In this document: piece by piece, positions 37,702 to 47,232 of the stretch
Position numbering within the stretch: the first letter of the stretch is position 1
Layout: every line of letters starts with the position of its first letter
From: Mucilaginibacter sp. cycad4
GTDB lineage: Bacteria > Bacteroidota > Bacteroidia > Sphingobacteriales > Sphingobacteriaceae
DNA: 64,000 bases
Reading direction: 5' to 3'
NCBI RefSeq assembly: GCF_034263275.1
Contig: NZ_CP139559.1
Location: 930,001-994,000, forward strand
Notes under the pieces: model-generated
Seen by the model: only the letters and a program-made list of their open reading frames with translations
Told to the model about the DNA's origin: nothing
Databases searched by the model: none
Position numbers and translations under genes: made by a program

Positions 37702-39573
37702 TCAATACCCCATGTACTCCGTAAACACCTGCTGCAGGTAAGCTTTCCCATAAGCAAGCGCGGCTTGGGTGTTCCGTACATCAGCATTGGGCTTGCTATT
37801 GTAGATCATGGTACGCCCGGAATTATCATAAGATACAACCTGTCCCGGTTGCATAAAGCCGAAACCGTTATCCCAATCAAAAAAAGCAAAATCTTTAGTA
37901 TTGGGGTTTAATAAATCTTTCGACCATTTAAACTGATTGTGAGGCATGCCTAATTGCGCCAGCAGAGTAGCCGCAACATCTGTTTGTCCGCCCAGTTTGC
38001 TGATCTTTTTGCCCCGGTATTGGGGCTTGATCACCTCGCCAAAAAACAATAACGGGATGTGGTATTTGGCCGGGTCGTAAGCCTCGGCGGTATTGCGGGG
38101 CAGGCGGTGGCCGTGATCAGCCACTAATATAAACAGTGTGTTTTTATACCAGGATTGTTTTCTGGCCTGCTCAAAATAAGCGTTCAGGCACGAGTCGGTA
38201 AAATAGGCTGTGCTTCTGAATTTGTTGCTTACATCAGCATCATCGTCAAAATGATGTTTAACAGGTAGTACAAAAGGCTCATGATTTGATGATGTTTGCA
38301 CATAGTTAAAGAACGGCTGTTTTTGCCGGACCAAATATTGAAGGTTTCGGGTAAGAAGGTCATCATCATAAACACCCCATTGTGTTTTTATATGGCTGTT
38401 ATCAAAGCTGGCTTCATCGATAATATGATCGATATTGTGCGAAGTCATGAACTTATCGAAATTCATGTAATTACTTTTACCTCCATAAAAATAAGCGGTT
38501 TCATAACCTGCATTTTTAAATGATGCAGATATAGCCGGAAGCTTTTTATGTTTAACCGTATCACTGATAATGGTGCGGATAGCCTGGGATGGAAAGCCAC
38601 TCATAAGGGCTACAATGCCTTTGTCGGTACGATCGCCGGAGGCGTAAATGTTGTTAAAGAACAATCCGCCTTTGATAAACTTCTCAAAGTTTGGCGCTAC
38701 GCCTTTATCTCCGTCTAATGATTCGATCACATCGGCTGTATAACTTTCCAACTGGATGATCACCACATTAGGTCGTGGAGTAGTTAGTATTTGCGTGGTC
38801 GGGTCAGTTTTAACGTTATATAAATCTTCAACCAGTTTTAATGCTTCTTGTGGTTGCAGATAAGTATAGGGGTTATAAGGTTTGCGCAAATTTTCAAACA
38901 CATTGTTGAACAGGTTCCACTCAGTGTTGAGGGCGCTTTGGTTCAGGATCTGCTTTTCGGAGAAATAGGCAGAGTTTTGACTTACGGGCTTGGCTTGCAA
39001 GCCGCCGCGCATCAGCACAAAATTTACAAAAAGCAGCAGTGTGGTAAGCGAAACCTTAAGGCTTGGCCGGGCATCGGGCTTTTTAAACTGATAATTGATA
39101 ATGAAATGAGATAAAACTATGCCTGTTGCCAGTAAGGCAATCCCGATAAAAATGCATTTACCAACCGGCGATGAGCCGCTTGATGCGATTGCCTCTGAAG
39201 GGGCATGGTAAAAGGATGTAAATACCCTGAAACTAACCTTGGTGCCCCACTCGCGAAAAATATTGAAGTTAAGTACAGTGTTTAACGAGATACAGAACAG
39301 GCAAAACCAAACATATGTTTTTAACCAGATGGGCTTTATCCTAACCTTTGGAATGAACCAGTTGATGGCGAATACAACGATTGGTATGATGCAGATATAA
39401 GCAGTTGCCGAAACATCAAGCCTTAAGCCCCAGAAAAACGTTTGAAGGATTTCACCCATCCGGGCGTTATCAAGCTTGTGCAGAAAATAGATCTCAAACG
39501 TAGCCCTCGTTATAGCGAAGAAGACGAGCCAGAAGACAAAGAATCTGAAAAAACTGAAAAGGTTCCTTAACAT
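37702..39573 (-). CDS. LTA synthase-like sulfatase-fold phosphoglycerol transferase
   Basis: 623 residues. Five membrane helices in the first 200 residues are followed by a periplasmic sulfatase-fold domain. Catalytic marks: NVVIIQLESYTADVIES with the Thr nucleophile, ASGDRTDKGIVALMSGFPSQA, and the metal site VADHGHRLP. In Gram-positives this family makes lipoteichoic acid; in E. coli the MdoB relative adds phosphoglycerol to membrane-derived oligosaccharides. In Bacteroidota the substrate is unknown; periplasmic glycan or lipid head-group transfer is likely. Monocistronic on the minus strand. Confidence 0.88.
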   Translation of the reverse strand: MLRNLFSFFRFFVFWLVFFAITRATFEIYFLHKLDNARMGEILQTFFWGLRLDVSATAYICIIPIVVFAINWFIPKVRIKPIWLKTYVWFCLFCISLNTVLNFNIFREWGTKVSFRVFTSFYHAPSEAIASSGSSPVGKCIFIGIALLATGIVLSHFIINYQFKKPDARPSLKVSLTTLLLFVNFVLMRGGLQAKPVSQNSAYFSEKQILNQSALNTEWNLFNNVFENLRKPYNPYTYLQPQEALKLVEDLYNVKTDPTTQILTTPRPNVVIIQLESYTADVIESLDGDKGVAPNFEKFIKGGLFFNNIYASGDRTDKGIVALMSGFPSQAIRTIISDTVKHKKLPAISASFKNAGYETAYFYGGKSNYMNFDKFMTSHNIDHIIDEASFDNSHIKTQWGVYDDDLLTRNLQYLVRQKQPFFNYVQTSSNHEPFVLPVKHHFDDDADVSNKFRSTAYFTDSCLNAYFEQARKQSWYKNTLFILVADHGHRLPRNTAEAYDPAKYHIPLLFFGEVIKPQYRGKKISKLGGQTDVAATLLAQLGMPHNQFKWSKDLLNPNTKDFAFFDWDNGFGFMQPGQVVSYDNSGRTMIYNSKPNADVRNTQAALAYGKAYLQQVFTEYMGY

Positions 39574-39644
39574 TGGTATAACAAAAATAATATTTGCTAC
39601 AATGTTAAGGAACCTTTAATGAATTGTTAATGAAATATTTTCGA

Positions 39645-40289
39645 TTACCTGCCGCCGCTCATAGCTTTCAGGTCATCCAGGGTGATCTTTTCAAAATCAG
39701 CAGGGATCCCGAATGTACCGGCAGGGTTTTTTTGTTCGGTTATGCTTTTAACAGTAACCTCGGTGCTTTGGCCTTGCGAAAATGAAGTGTACTGCACAGG
39801 GAAGCCACCAATGCTGCGGTAATATTTAGCAATACCGGTTACAGGTAAAGTAACATCGTTGGTTACCCATACATCGTAAGTTTTACTTGTTTTGGTATCG
39901 GTAGCAACTACTTTTTTGCAGTTAAAGCCCGAAATTACCTTGGTTTCGGTACCAGGAGCAAAAGTAAGCGTAGGCAGGGTTGCCAGGGCCTGATCAACCT
40001 CATCTGGTGTTGCTACTGCTGCTTTTTTGATAGATGCAACAGGTACATCAACCATTACAACTAATGATTTGCCATCGGCATCGGTTAATATTTTTATGGT
40101 AGCGGGCCCTGTAGTAAATTGCATAGCGGCCGAATCGGCGCGGAAATAACTTTTAGCTTCAACCTGTTGTCCCTGCATAGCCGTTGAAATAGTTACCACA
40201 CCCTCTTTGTAAGCTTTTTGGGCGTTTGCGCTGATAGCTGTTGCGGTAAGGGCAAGGCCTAAAGCAACATTGAAAATTTTAATGTTCAT
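39645..40289 (-). CDS. Secreted hypothetical protein, DUF4412/GLPGLI-like
   Basis: About 214 residues from ATG at 40289 (NIKIFNVALGLALTATAIS, cleavage after ANAQ). The mature part is beta-rich: VVTISTAMQGQQVEAKSYFR, then LPTLTFAPGTETKVISGFNCKKVVATDTKTSKTYDVWVTNDV and GIAKYYRSIGGFPVQYTSF. The pattern of a glycine-Phe-asn-Cys-Lys-Lys block followed by a modified-by-threonine string recalls lipoprotein-like DUF4412/GLPGLI proteins of the periplasm. Function unknown. It lies 71 nt from the LTA-synthase-like gene, oriented alike. Confidence 0.7.
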   Translation of the reverse strand: MNIKIFNVALGLALTATAISANAQKAYKEGVVTISTAMQGQQVEAKSYFRADSAAMQFTTGPATIKILTDADGKSLVVMVDVPVASIKKAAVATPDEVDQALATLPTLTFAPGTETKVISGFNCKKVVATDTKTSKTYDVWVTNDVTLPVTGIAKYYRSIGGFPVQYTSFSQGQSTEVTVKSITEQKNPAGTFGIPADFEKITLDDLKAMSGGR

Positions 40290-40368
40290 GTTTTGAGTTT
40301 GATTTAATACCAAATTAACTTTTATTAATTAAAAGACAAATTTAAAGGTACGTAGTTTAATATGTTTT

Positions 40369-42471
40369 TCAATTAGATGCCGTTATGAACGATTTGTTAC
40401 GTTTTAATGCTACATAATTGACATGCTGGGCACGTGCCTGGTCCACAATAAGCTGCACAGTTTTAGGGGCATTGGTGGCATCAATAATTATGGTATGATA
40501 TTCGTGATTTTTATTAATAATAGCAAGCGAAATTTTAGGGTTCTCTGTAATGTACAGGTAGTCGGTCTTTAGTTTTATGTTCGATAAAGTATCTATAAAG
40601 CTTTTATTGATGATGGCTACAGATTGATCCCGGAACTGTATAAAATCTCCTTGTTTTTTTAAAAATGCCGACCGGATCTCCTGGTCGGGTTTGTACAAAA
40701 TAGCATCACTTATTTTACAGCTATCCAGGTATGGCCTGATGGAATAATTGTAGTTTTTGTCGGTATCGGCAAGGTTAGTTAGTATAATGGCGTGATTGCT
40801 ACTTTTAAATACTATCCCGGTGTTTTTACGCAGATTTAAAAAAGCTATGCTGTTTGTACTGTATGAGCGATATCTTTTGATGCTGATGCTTACCGCGAAT
40901 ATGAATACCAATGCAATGCCCGCTCGTAACAACCAGGCTTTTCTATCATACAAAAAGTAAAACACACATATAATAATGGCATAAAGCAGCAGGTACTCGG
41001 TTGCAGTAAGCCAAATTTTACTGATGCTTGCAAAGGGCAGCTGCTCAACCGATGCCAGTACATAGTTCATGAGCAGGATGGTTTTTTCGAGCAGCCAGGC
41101 AAGGCCGGCAGATACGAAGGGGATTTGTGGTAATAGCAGGTAAAAGATCCCGCTGTACATAATAACAGCTGTAGGAATGATGATGAACAAGTTGCTAAAC
41201 AAAAAATAAACCGGGAACTGGTGAAAATAAAAAGCGCTCAGCGGAAATGTAATAACCTGAGCAGCTATAGATACCGAACACGGAAGCCAGATTTTATCAA
41301 CCCAATTATTGTTAAACGTAAACCATGCATAAACCACAGGTTGTAAAACAACAAGCCCGGCAACTGCAAGGTATGAAAGCTGAAAGCCAACGTCGGTTAT
41401 CAACAAAGGATTATAAAGCAATAATATGAAAGCCGATATAGCCAGGATGTTTAAATTGTTGATATACCGGTTATAAGTTTTGCCGATGATAACCGTGCTG
41501 ATCATCACCGCTGCCCGGCAAACCGCAGGCGAAAAGCCGGTGAGCATGGCATAATACCAGATGATGAGAATAATGATGATCGCCCTGACCACCCTGCCGT
41601 GCCTGAACCTGTTCAGGAAATTGAGCATAAATGCCAGCAAAGCCCAAATGATGGCCACATGCGCACCAGAAACCGATAACACATGGATGGTGCCGGTTTT
41701 GGAATAGGCTTGCAATACATCTTCACTTAGGTCGGCTTTGTAACCCAATATTAACGTAGAAGCTACAGCTATCGCGTTTGGATCATGCAGTTGCTGTTTT
41801 AGTTTCTGAACCATTTCCCGCCTTAGCGCCAATGCGTTTGCTATGAATACGTTGCCGGCGTGTGATTGCACCAGGCGGTATTGTCCCGGATATAAAAACT
41901 CCTGGTAATAAATGTTTTGGTGCGCCATGTACTTTTTATAGCTGAACTCGGCGGGGTTAAAAGGAGGGTCGATAGGGGTGTACTTGCCGGGTATGATCAG
42001 TTCATCGCCATAAGCCAGTTTGATTGCGCTGCTGTCTTTTATAGTGATCATCAACGTCCCGGTTGCTACGGCTGGTTGTTTTTGATTGATGCTTGCCACA
42101 ACATTGGCTGTAAAGCGGATCAGTCCGTTTTTTATTTGCGGTTCATTGTTAATGCGCACAAGCAGTGTTTGTGCAGGGAGCTTGGAGAAATGTCTGGGAC
42201 TGTTAAGCTCGTTATTGTTGATGGCGGCTATCCAGCCTGCAAGGAACAATAACAGGTGAATGGTTATCCCGCCAAGCCATCGTTTTTTGTAAACTTTAAA
42301 GCGGTTGTAATAAAAATTGAGCAGCAGAAATAATATCAGCAGACTTGTAAAACCAACTGCCAAAGGCATTAAATATATTCCGGAGCTGAAATGGATACCA
42401 ATACTTATACCCAATAAAAAAGGGAGGAGTAGAATAACAACCGGGATCTCGCCCTTATGATTAGCGATCAT
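40369..42471 (-). CDS. comEC: ComEC/Rec2-family DNA-uptake membrane protein
   Basis: 700 residues. N-terminal DUF4131-like part (about 1-190, with helices then a soluble OB-like region), then the ComEC competence core (GYKADLSEDVLQAYSKTGTIHVLSVSGAHVAII and later helices), in all about ten membrane segments. The C-terminal 170 residues should be the metallo-beta-lactamase-like domain, but no HxHxDH ligand set is visible, so any nuclease activity is doubtful. The core forms the inner-membrane channel for single-stranded DNA entry. Monocistronic. Confidence 0.9.
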   Translation of the reverse strand: MIANHKGEIPVVILLLPFLLGISIGIHFSSGIYLMPLAVGFTSLLILFLLLNFYYNRFKVYKKRWLGGITIHLLLFLAGWIAAINNNELNSPRHFSKLPAQTLLVRINNEPQIKNGLIRFTANVVASINQKQPAVATGTLMITIKDSSAIKLAYGDELIIPGKYTPIDPPFNPAEFSYKKYMAHQNIYYQEFLYPGQYRLVQSHAGNVFIANALALRREMVQKLKQQLHDPNAIAVASTLILGYKADLSEDVLQAYSKTGTIHVLSVSGAHVAIIWALLAFMLNFLNRFRHGRVVRAIIIILIIWYYAMLTGFSPAVCRAAVMISTVIIGKTYNRYINNLNILAISAFILLLYNPLLITDVGFQLSYLAVAGLVVLQPVVYAWFTFNNNWVDKIWLPCSVSIAAQVITFPLSAFYFHQFPVYFLFSNLFIIIPTAVIMYSGIFYLLLPQIPFVSAGLAWLLEKTILLMNYVLASVEQLPFASISKIWLTATEYLLLYAIIICVFYFLYDRKAWLLRAGIALVFIFAVSISIKRYRSYSTNSIAFLNLRKNTGIVFKSSNHAIILTNLADTDKNYNYSIRPYLDSCKISDAILYKPDQEIRSAFLKKQGDFIQFRDQSVAIINKSFIDTLSNIKLKTDYLYITENPKISLAIINKNHEYHTIIIDATNAPKTVQLIVDQARAQHVNYVALKRNKSFITASN

Positions 42472-42562
42472 ATTTTAGTTACGGATTGTTATTACAGGTG
42501 ATTGCATGGTTATAGGTTAACCCGATAGTTTTTAGAAATAAAGATAGTTTTTATGCGGAGGA

Positions 42563-42898
42563 TTACAACTGGTCGCGCACCTCAAGCAGGAATTTTTTAA
42601 GGTTTTCGAGCGAATCGATAACGCGCTGGTTATCCCTGGTATCGCCCATGTTGTTTTTAAGGTGTTCTTTGGCGCCATTTAAAGTATAGCCCTTGTCACG
42701 GATAAGGTGGAAGATGACCTTGAAATTTTCTATATCCTCGGGAGTGAAATACCGGTTGCCCTTTTTGTTTTTCTTGGGCTGCAGCACATCAAATTCCTTT
42801 TCGTAAAAACGTATAAGCGACTGATTAACATCAAACATGGCCGATACCTCGCCCATGGTGTAGTACATCTTGCTTATTTCACGTTCTTTATAAGGCAT
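42563..42898 (-). CDS. MerR-family transcriptional regulator
   Basis: 111 residues. The winged-helix MerR start is plain: YTMGEVSAMFDVNQSLIRFYEKEFDVLQPKKNKKGNRYFTPEDIENFKVI, then a dimerisation helix (GAKEHLKNNMGD). The C-terminal part is short and lacks cysteine or drug-binding features, so it senses no obvious ligand. Related Bacteroidota proteins are widespread and of unknown target. It lies 92 nt from comEC and is oriented the same way, possibly co-transcribed. Confidence 0.9.
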   Translation of the reverse strand: MPYKEREISKMYYTMGEVSAMFDVNQSLIRFYEKEFDVLQPKKNKKGNRYFTPEDIENFKVIFHLIRDKGYTLNGAKEHLKNNMGDTRDNQRVIDSLENLKKFLLEVRDQL

Positions 42899-43057
42899 AA
42901 TACAAATGTATCTATTTGATTTCGGAATTGGGAATTTCGATTTCGGAATTTTGTATTAGCCAGTATGTTGCCGCAATATTTGCCGTCGCCCGGCTCCAGC
43001 CGGGTGTCAGCTATTTCACGGCCTCTGGCCGGCGTACATTAATCGTCGTTGTGTCAG

Positions 43058-43258
43058 CTATTTGGTTTCACTCCAGGGTAGGGATGTGGTTTTTCCTGCT
43101 AAAAAATCGGCTTTTCGCTGCTCCAGATCTTTAGCTTGCTGCTCAAGCACAGCATCGCTTTCATTATCTATACGGTAGTTATAATCCAAACTATCAAGAA
43201 AAGCCAGGAGTACTCGTTTCTCCTGTTCGTTTTGAATGTCTACTCTTAAAGTTTCCAT
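43058..43258 (-). CDS. Small hypothetical protein, antitoxin-like size
   Basis: 66 residues from ATG at 43258 (METLRVDIQNEQEKRVLL). The first half is a beta-helix-like ribbon (LRVDIQNEQEKRVLLAFLDSLDY) and the rest is a charged helix (VLEQQAKDLEQRKADFLAGK), the plan of small addiction-module antitoxins, but no toxin gene is next to it. Degenerate inverted repeats (near 42921-42955 and 43339-43370) flank the area. The frame is open upstream to 43291. I do not recognise a family. Confidence 0.55.
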   Translation of the reverse strand: METLRVDIQNEQEKRVLLAFLDSLDYNYRIDNESDAVLEQQAKDLEQRKADFLAGKTTSLPWSETK

Positions 43259-43381
43259 ATACAAATTTAAAGCAAATAAGGTGAATTGCACTAATATGTA
43301 TCGACGAACGAGGGATAAATCGACTATAATTAATAAATAAATCCGAAATTGAAAATCCGATATCCGAAATAATTAATCGCT

Positions 43382-43425
43382 TTCTACTTTCCGACTTCCG
43401 GACTTTCTGACTTCCCGACTATTAT
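43382..43425. repeat. Dispersed GAAGTC-type repeat, reverse copy
   Basis: CTTTCCGACTTCCGGACTTT then CTGACTTCCCGACT. It is the reverse complement of strings at 16631-16735. It lies 7 nt ahead of the alaS start and could affect that gene's leader. Confidence 0.5.
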
Positions 43426-43431
43426 TTACCT

Positions 43432-46227
43432 TTGCTCCCTATGACTGCTACCGAAATACGACAGGCTTTTCTTGATTTTTTTGTTTCAAAGGGACACACC
43501 ATCGTTCCTTCGGCACCAATTGTAATTAAAAACGATCCAACCCTGATGTTCACCAACGCGGGGATGAACCAGTTTAAAGATATATTTTTAGGCGAGGCGG
43601 CGCCCAAAGCCTCCCGCGTAGCCGATACGCAGCGTTGTTTACGCGTATCAGGCAAGCATAACGATCTGGAAGAAGTAGGTATCGATACCTATCACCATAC
43701 CATGTTTGAGATGCTGGGCAACTGGAGCTTTGGCGACTACTTTAAAAAGGAAGCCATTGCCTGGAGCTGGGAACTGCTTACCGAAGTTTACAAACTGCCT
43801 AAAGATCGCCTGTACGTTACCTATTTTGAAGGCGACGAAAAGGAAGGCCTTGAAGCTGATACCGAAACCTACGAACTGTGGAAACAGTATGTGAATGAAG
43901 ATCACATCCTCCGCGGTAACAAAAAAGACAACTTCTGGGAAATGGGCGAAACCGGTCCATGTGGCCCCTGCTCGGAGATTCACTTTGACAGCCGCCCGGA
44001 TAAAGAGCGTGCCGAAGTAAGCGGCGCTACCTTAGTAAATGCTGACCATGACCAGGTTATTGAGATCTGGAACGACGTATTTATGCAGTTTAACCGCCTT
44101 AAAGGTGGTGTATTGCAGCCTCTCCCTAATAAGCACGTTGATACCGGGATGGGTTTTGAACGCCTGGTACGTGTGCTACAGGGCAAGACATCTAATTACG
44201 ATACAGATGTTTTCCAGCCACTTATACAATTTATCTCACAAAAATCACACAAAACTTATTATTCTTCTGCGACACCTTTTAACGATGAGCTAAGCGATGA
44301 TGAAATTGCTCAGTTAGGGGGAACTGGAGATGGTGCTGGAGATGGATTTGGTGAAGGATTTGGAGGCGGATCAGCAGGTGGAGCTGGTGAGGAAGATGGA
44401 TCGGGTTATGGAGATCGATGGGGACAGTATACTGATAATTGGAATAATGCGGTTGCGATGCGAGTAATAGCTGACCATATTCGGGCCATAAGTTTTGCGA
44501 TTGCTGACGGTCAATTACCTTCAAACAACAAAGCAGGTTATGTAATCCGCCGAATTTTACGTCGTGCAGTAAGATATAGCTATCAATATTTGGGATTTAA
44601 GGGGCCCTTTATAAATCAGTTAGTGCCAATATTAGCAGAACAGTTTAAAGGGGTATTTGATGAGCTGTACAACCAAAAAGATTTTGTACAAAAAGTTGTT
44701 TTAGAAGAAGAAGTGTCTTTTTTGAGAACATTATCGTCAGGTATCAGAAAATTCAGGGAATCTATGTTGGGGGATGTGAAAGTTATTTCCGGAAAAGTCG
44801 CTTTCGAATTGTCCGATACTTACGGTTTCCCGGTAGATTTAACTGAATTAATGGCTCGTGAAAATGGACTCACTGTTGATTTGGAAGGTTTCGAAAAGGA
44901 ACTTCAAAAGCAAAAAGAACGTTCCCGCGCAGCCACTGCCATTGATACCGGCGACTGGATCGTATTAAAAGATGATGAATCGGTTGAGTTTACCGGTTAT
45001 GATGAAACAGAAACTGTAGCCCATATAGTAAAATACCGTAAGGTAACTGCTAAAGGTAAGGAGCAATATCAGCTGGTATTGGATAAAACACCGTTTTATG
45101 CTGAAAGCGGCGGCCAGGTAGGGGATAAGGGCGAGCTGGTTTTTCCGGATGGCGAGATCATCCTGGTTACCGATACCAAAAAAGAGAACGGCCTGATCGT
45201 GCACTTTACCGATAAATTACCGCAGGATATTGACGATGCTTTAACCGCTATTGTTGACCCTGCTTTACGCGGCCAAACTAATAGTAACCACTCGGCCACG
45301 CACTTGCTGCATGCTGCAATGAAACAGGTGCTGGGTACACACGTAAACCAAAAAGGTTCGTTAGTTAATGCCGATTACCTGAGGTTCGATTTTTCGCACT
45401 TTGCTAAAGTTACCGATGAGGAGCTGGCGCAGATCGAAGCTATCGTAAACCAAAAGGTGCGCGAAAATATCCCGCTGAAAGAGGAGCGCAGCGTTTTATA
45501 TGCCGAAGCTATCAGCAGCGGGGTAACTGCTTTGTTTGGTGAAAAATATGGCGAGTACGTGCGCGTGATCACTTTTGATGATAACTTTAGCAAAGAGCTT
45601 TGCGGCGGTACGCATGTGAAAGCTACCGGGCAAATAGGTTTCTTCAAAATTATTGCCGAAAGCGCGGTTGCCGCCGGTGTACGCCGCATTGAGGCTATTA
45701 CCGGTGTTGCTGCCGAAAAATACATCGTTACCCAAAACGCTTTGGTTAACCAGTTAAAGGAGCTGCTTAAAAATCCAAAGGATCTTTCAAAAAGCATTGA
45801 AGGTTTGCTGGACGAAAATGCTAAACTGAAAAAAGAGATCGAGAAATCGATCCTCGAAAAATCATCAGGCTTAAAAACCGAGCTGGCTCAAAAAGCAGAA
45901 GCTATTGGCGATATTAATTTCATCGCCCAAAAAGTGGCCCTGCCCAATGCCGATGCAGTTAAAAACCTGGCTTATCAGCTGAAGGACATCGTATCCAACT
46001 TGTTCCTGGTGCTGGTTGCCGATTTCGACGGTAAGCCAAGCATTACCGTAATGATTGCCGAAAACCTGGTGAAGGACAATGGCCTGCATGCCGGTAATAT
46101 CGTAAAAGAGCTGGCCAAAGAGGTTAAAGGCGGCGGCGGCGGTCAGCCGTTTTTCGCTACCGCAGGCGGCAGTGATGTAAGCGGATTGGATAATGTGCTG
46201 GTGAAGGCAAGGAGCTTTGTAGGGTAG
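43432..46227 (+). CDS. alaS: Alanyl-tRNA synthetase with unusual glycine-rich insertion
   Basis: 931 residues; the usual length is about 860-880. The ATG is at 43432. Class II catalytic core at about 1-450, editing domain with the zinc-binding HSATHLLH and CGGTH motifs, and a C-terminal C-Ala domain (end AKEVKGGGGGQPFFATAGG). Between DDEIAQL (about 290) and AVAMRVIADHIRAI (about 342) lies an acidic Gly-rich stretch (GGTGDGAGDGFGEGFGGGSA and GEEDGSGYGDRWGQ) not found in ordinary AlaRS. The DNA from about 44200 to 44950 looks different from its flanks, more AT-rich with more AGA/AGG and TTG codons. Terminator at 46363-46396. Confidence 0.95.
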   Translation: MLPMTATEIRQAFLDFFVSKGHTIVPSAPIVIKNDPTLMFTNAGMNQFKDIFLGEAAPKASRVADTQRCLRVSGKHNDLEEVGIDTYHHTMFEMLGNWSFGDYFKKEAIAWSWELLTEVYKLPKDRLYVTYFEGDEKEGLEADTETYELWKQYVNEDHILRGNKKDNFWEMGETGPCGPCSEIHFDSRPDKERAEVSGATLVNADHDQVIEIWNDVFMQFNRLKGGVLQPLPNKHVDTGMGFERLVRVLQGKTSNYDTDVFQPLIQFISQKSHKTYYSSATPFNDELSDDEIAQLGGTGDGAGDGFGEGFGGGSAGGAGEEDGSGYGDRWGQYTDNWNNAVAMRVIADHIRAISFAIADGQLPSNNKAGYVIRRILRRAVRYSYQYLGFKGPFINQLVPILAEQFKGVFDELYNQKDFVQKVVLEEEVSFLRTLSSGIRKFRESMLGDVKVISGKVAFELSDTYGFPVDLTELMARENGLTVDLEGFEKELQKQKERSRAATAIDTGDWIVLKDDESVEFTGYDETETVAHIVKYRKVTAKGKEQYQLVLDKTPFYAESGGQVGDKGELVFPDGEIILVTDTKKENGLIVHFTDKLPQDIDDALTAIVDPALRGQTNSNHSATHLLHAAMKQVLGTHVNQKGSLVNADYLRFDFSHFAKVTDEELAQIEAIVNQKVRENIPLKEERSVLYAEAISSGVTALFGEKYGEYVRVITFDDNFSKELCGGTHVKATGQIGFFKIIAESAVAAGVRRIEAITGVAAEKYIVTQNALVNQLKELLKNPKDLSKSIEGLLDENAKLKKEIEKSILEKSSGLKTELAQKAEAIGDINFIAQKVALPNADAVKNLAYQLKDIVSNLFLVLVADFDGKPSITVMIAENLVKDNGLHAGNIVKELAKEVKGGGGGQPFFATAGGSDVSGLDNVLVKARSFVG

Positions 46228-46248
46228 ACCGCGGAAAAATCAAAACGG

Positions 46249-46341
46249 TGTCATTGCGGGGCACGAAGCAATCGCGAACTGTACAGAGAGATTTGCAAAG
46301 CTGCTCTGCTAATAGGGGACTGCTTCGTACCTCGCAATGAC
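46249..46341. repeat. Palindromic REP-like element, second copy
   Basis: GTCATTGCGGGGCACGAAGC (46250 onward) mirrors GACTGCTTCG and CTCGCAATGAC at 46318-46341. It corresponds to the element at 37605-37689. It sits just after alaS. Confidence 0.7.
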
Positions 46342-46362
46342 GGAGGTTTATAACTTTTAATG

Positions 46363-46396
46363 AAAAACGACCGTCTCAACAGAAGCGGTCGTTTTT
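46363..46396. terminator. Bidirectional terminator
   Basis: AAAAACGACCG (46363-46373) and CGGTCGTTTTT (46386-46396) form a perfect 11-bp stem with a 12-nt loop, between alaS and the minus-strand gene at 46435. Confidence 0.88.
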
Positions 46397-46434
46397 ATTT
46401 TATATGCTTTTTGAGCAAAAGCCTTATTGGATAA

Positions 46435-46947
46435 TTAATGGTGATGTCCATTTTTGTGTCCACGGTGTTCAACTACGCGGGTACGTTTTACTACGGTTTT
46501 ATGCGGCTTTTGGTAATGATTAACCACTCTTGTGCGGTTAACAATGCGGGTACGGTTCACCACCCTGGTGCGGTAGTTGTCTCGCACTATAACATTCTTT
46601 GTACCGCGGTAGCGGGCATAGGTATCACGGTCGTGTGTAAAGTAGGTATACGCTCTTGGACGGTTTACGGCCACTTTGTAACCTGTTGCAATATTGTAGC
46701 TGGCATAGCGTGGCGGCAATGAGCGCCTCCAAACCCAGTTCCCGCCATCTAAATAAACATATTGATGGGTGGGTGCATAATAATAGCTTTCTACATCGGG
46801 TAAGTAATAATAATTAACACCGGCATATTCGGCAGGTGGGTTCCATAAGCCAACGTTTAAATTTACATTTACCTGTGCATTTACCTTTGTAACCGAAGCT
46901 GCAAGTAAAAAACATCCTGCAAGCATTCCTAAAATTAATTTTTTCAT
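46435..46947 (-). CDS. Secreted basic protein, hypothetical
   Basis: 170 residues with a signal peptide (KKLILGMLAGCFLLAASVTKVNAQ). The middle is Tyr/Pro-rich (NYYYLPDVESYYYAPTHQYV, GNWVWRRSLPPRYAS), and the end is a basic low-complexity stretch with repeats of the kind R-T-R-V-V-N and a His-rich tip (GHKNGHHH). This plan of YXXPDVESYY plus basic end is common in Bacteroidota secreted proteins of unknown function, perhaps binding polyanions or metal at the cell surface. Monocistronic with a terminator at 46363-46396. Confidence 0.75.
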   Translation of the reverse strand: MKKLILGMLAGCFLLAASVTKVNAQVNVNLNVGLWNPPAEYAGVNYYYLPDVESYYYAPTHQYVYLDGGNWVWRRSLPPRYASYNIATGYKVAVNRPRAYTYFTHDRDTYARYRGTKNVIVRDNYRTRVVNRTRIVNRTRVVNHYQKPHKTVVKRTRVVEHRGHKNGHHH

Positions 46948-47232
46948 GGTGTCTATCTAAGTATGGACACTTATTCAATTTCTGTGCCTTTTAAATAAAT
47001 AGACGGCGAAAGGTGCGGAAAGTTTAATTATGCTGATGACAGGCATATTTGAATTGAATATTCTCATCACCTGATCTCCAATCACCAGGTGCAATCTCTA
47101 TAACCCCTACCTTGCAACTATATAATTGTACTTTTACCGTTGTTTTAAAAGCAAAATGGTGCTTTTACTGTATTAATCTTTATATATTTGACTTTTATAC
47201 ATCAGTAAAATCATAGCTGAATTTTTATTTTT

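Noticed and set aside
44279..44524. Reading frame on the minus strand across the alaS glycine-rich stretch
   Set aside because: Overlaps the clear alaS coding frame; repetitive GGA/GGT codons open a spurious opposite frame.
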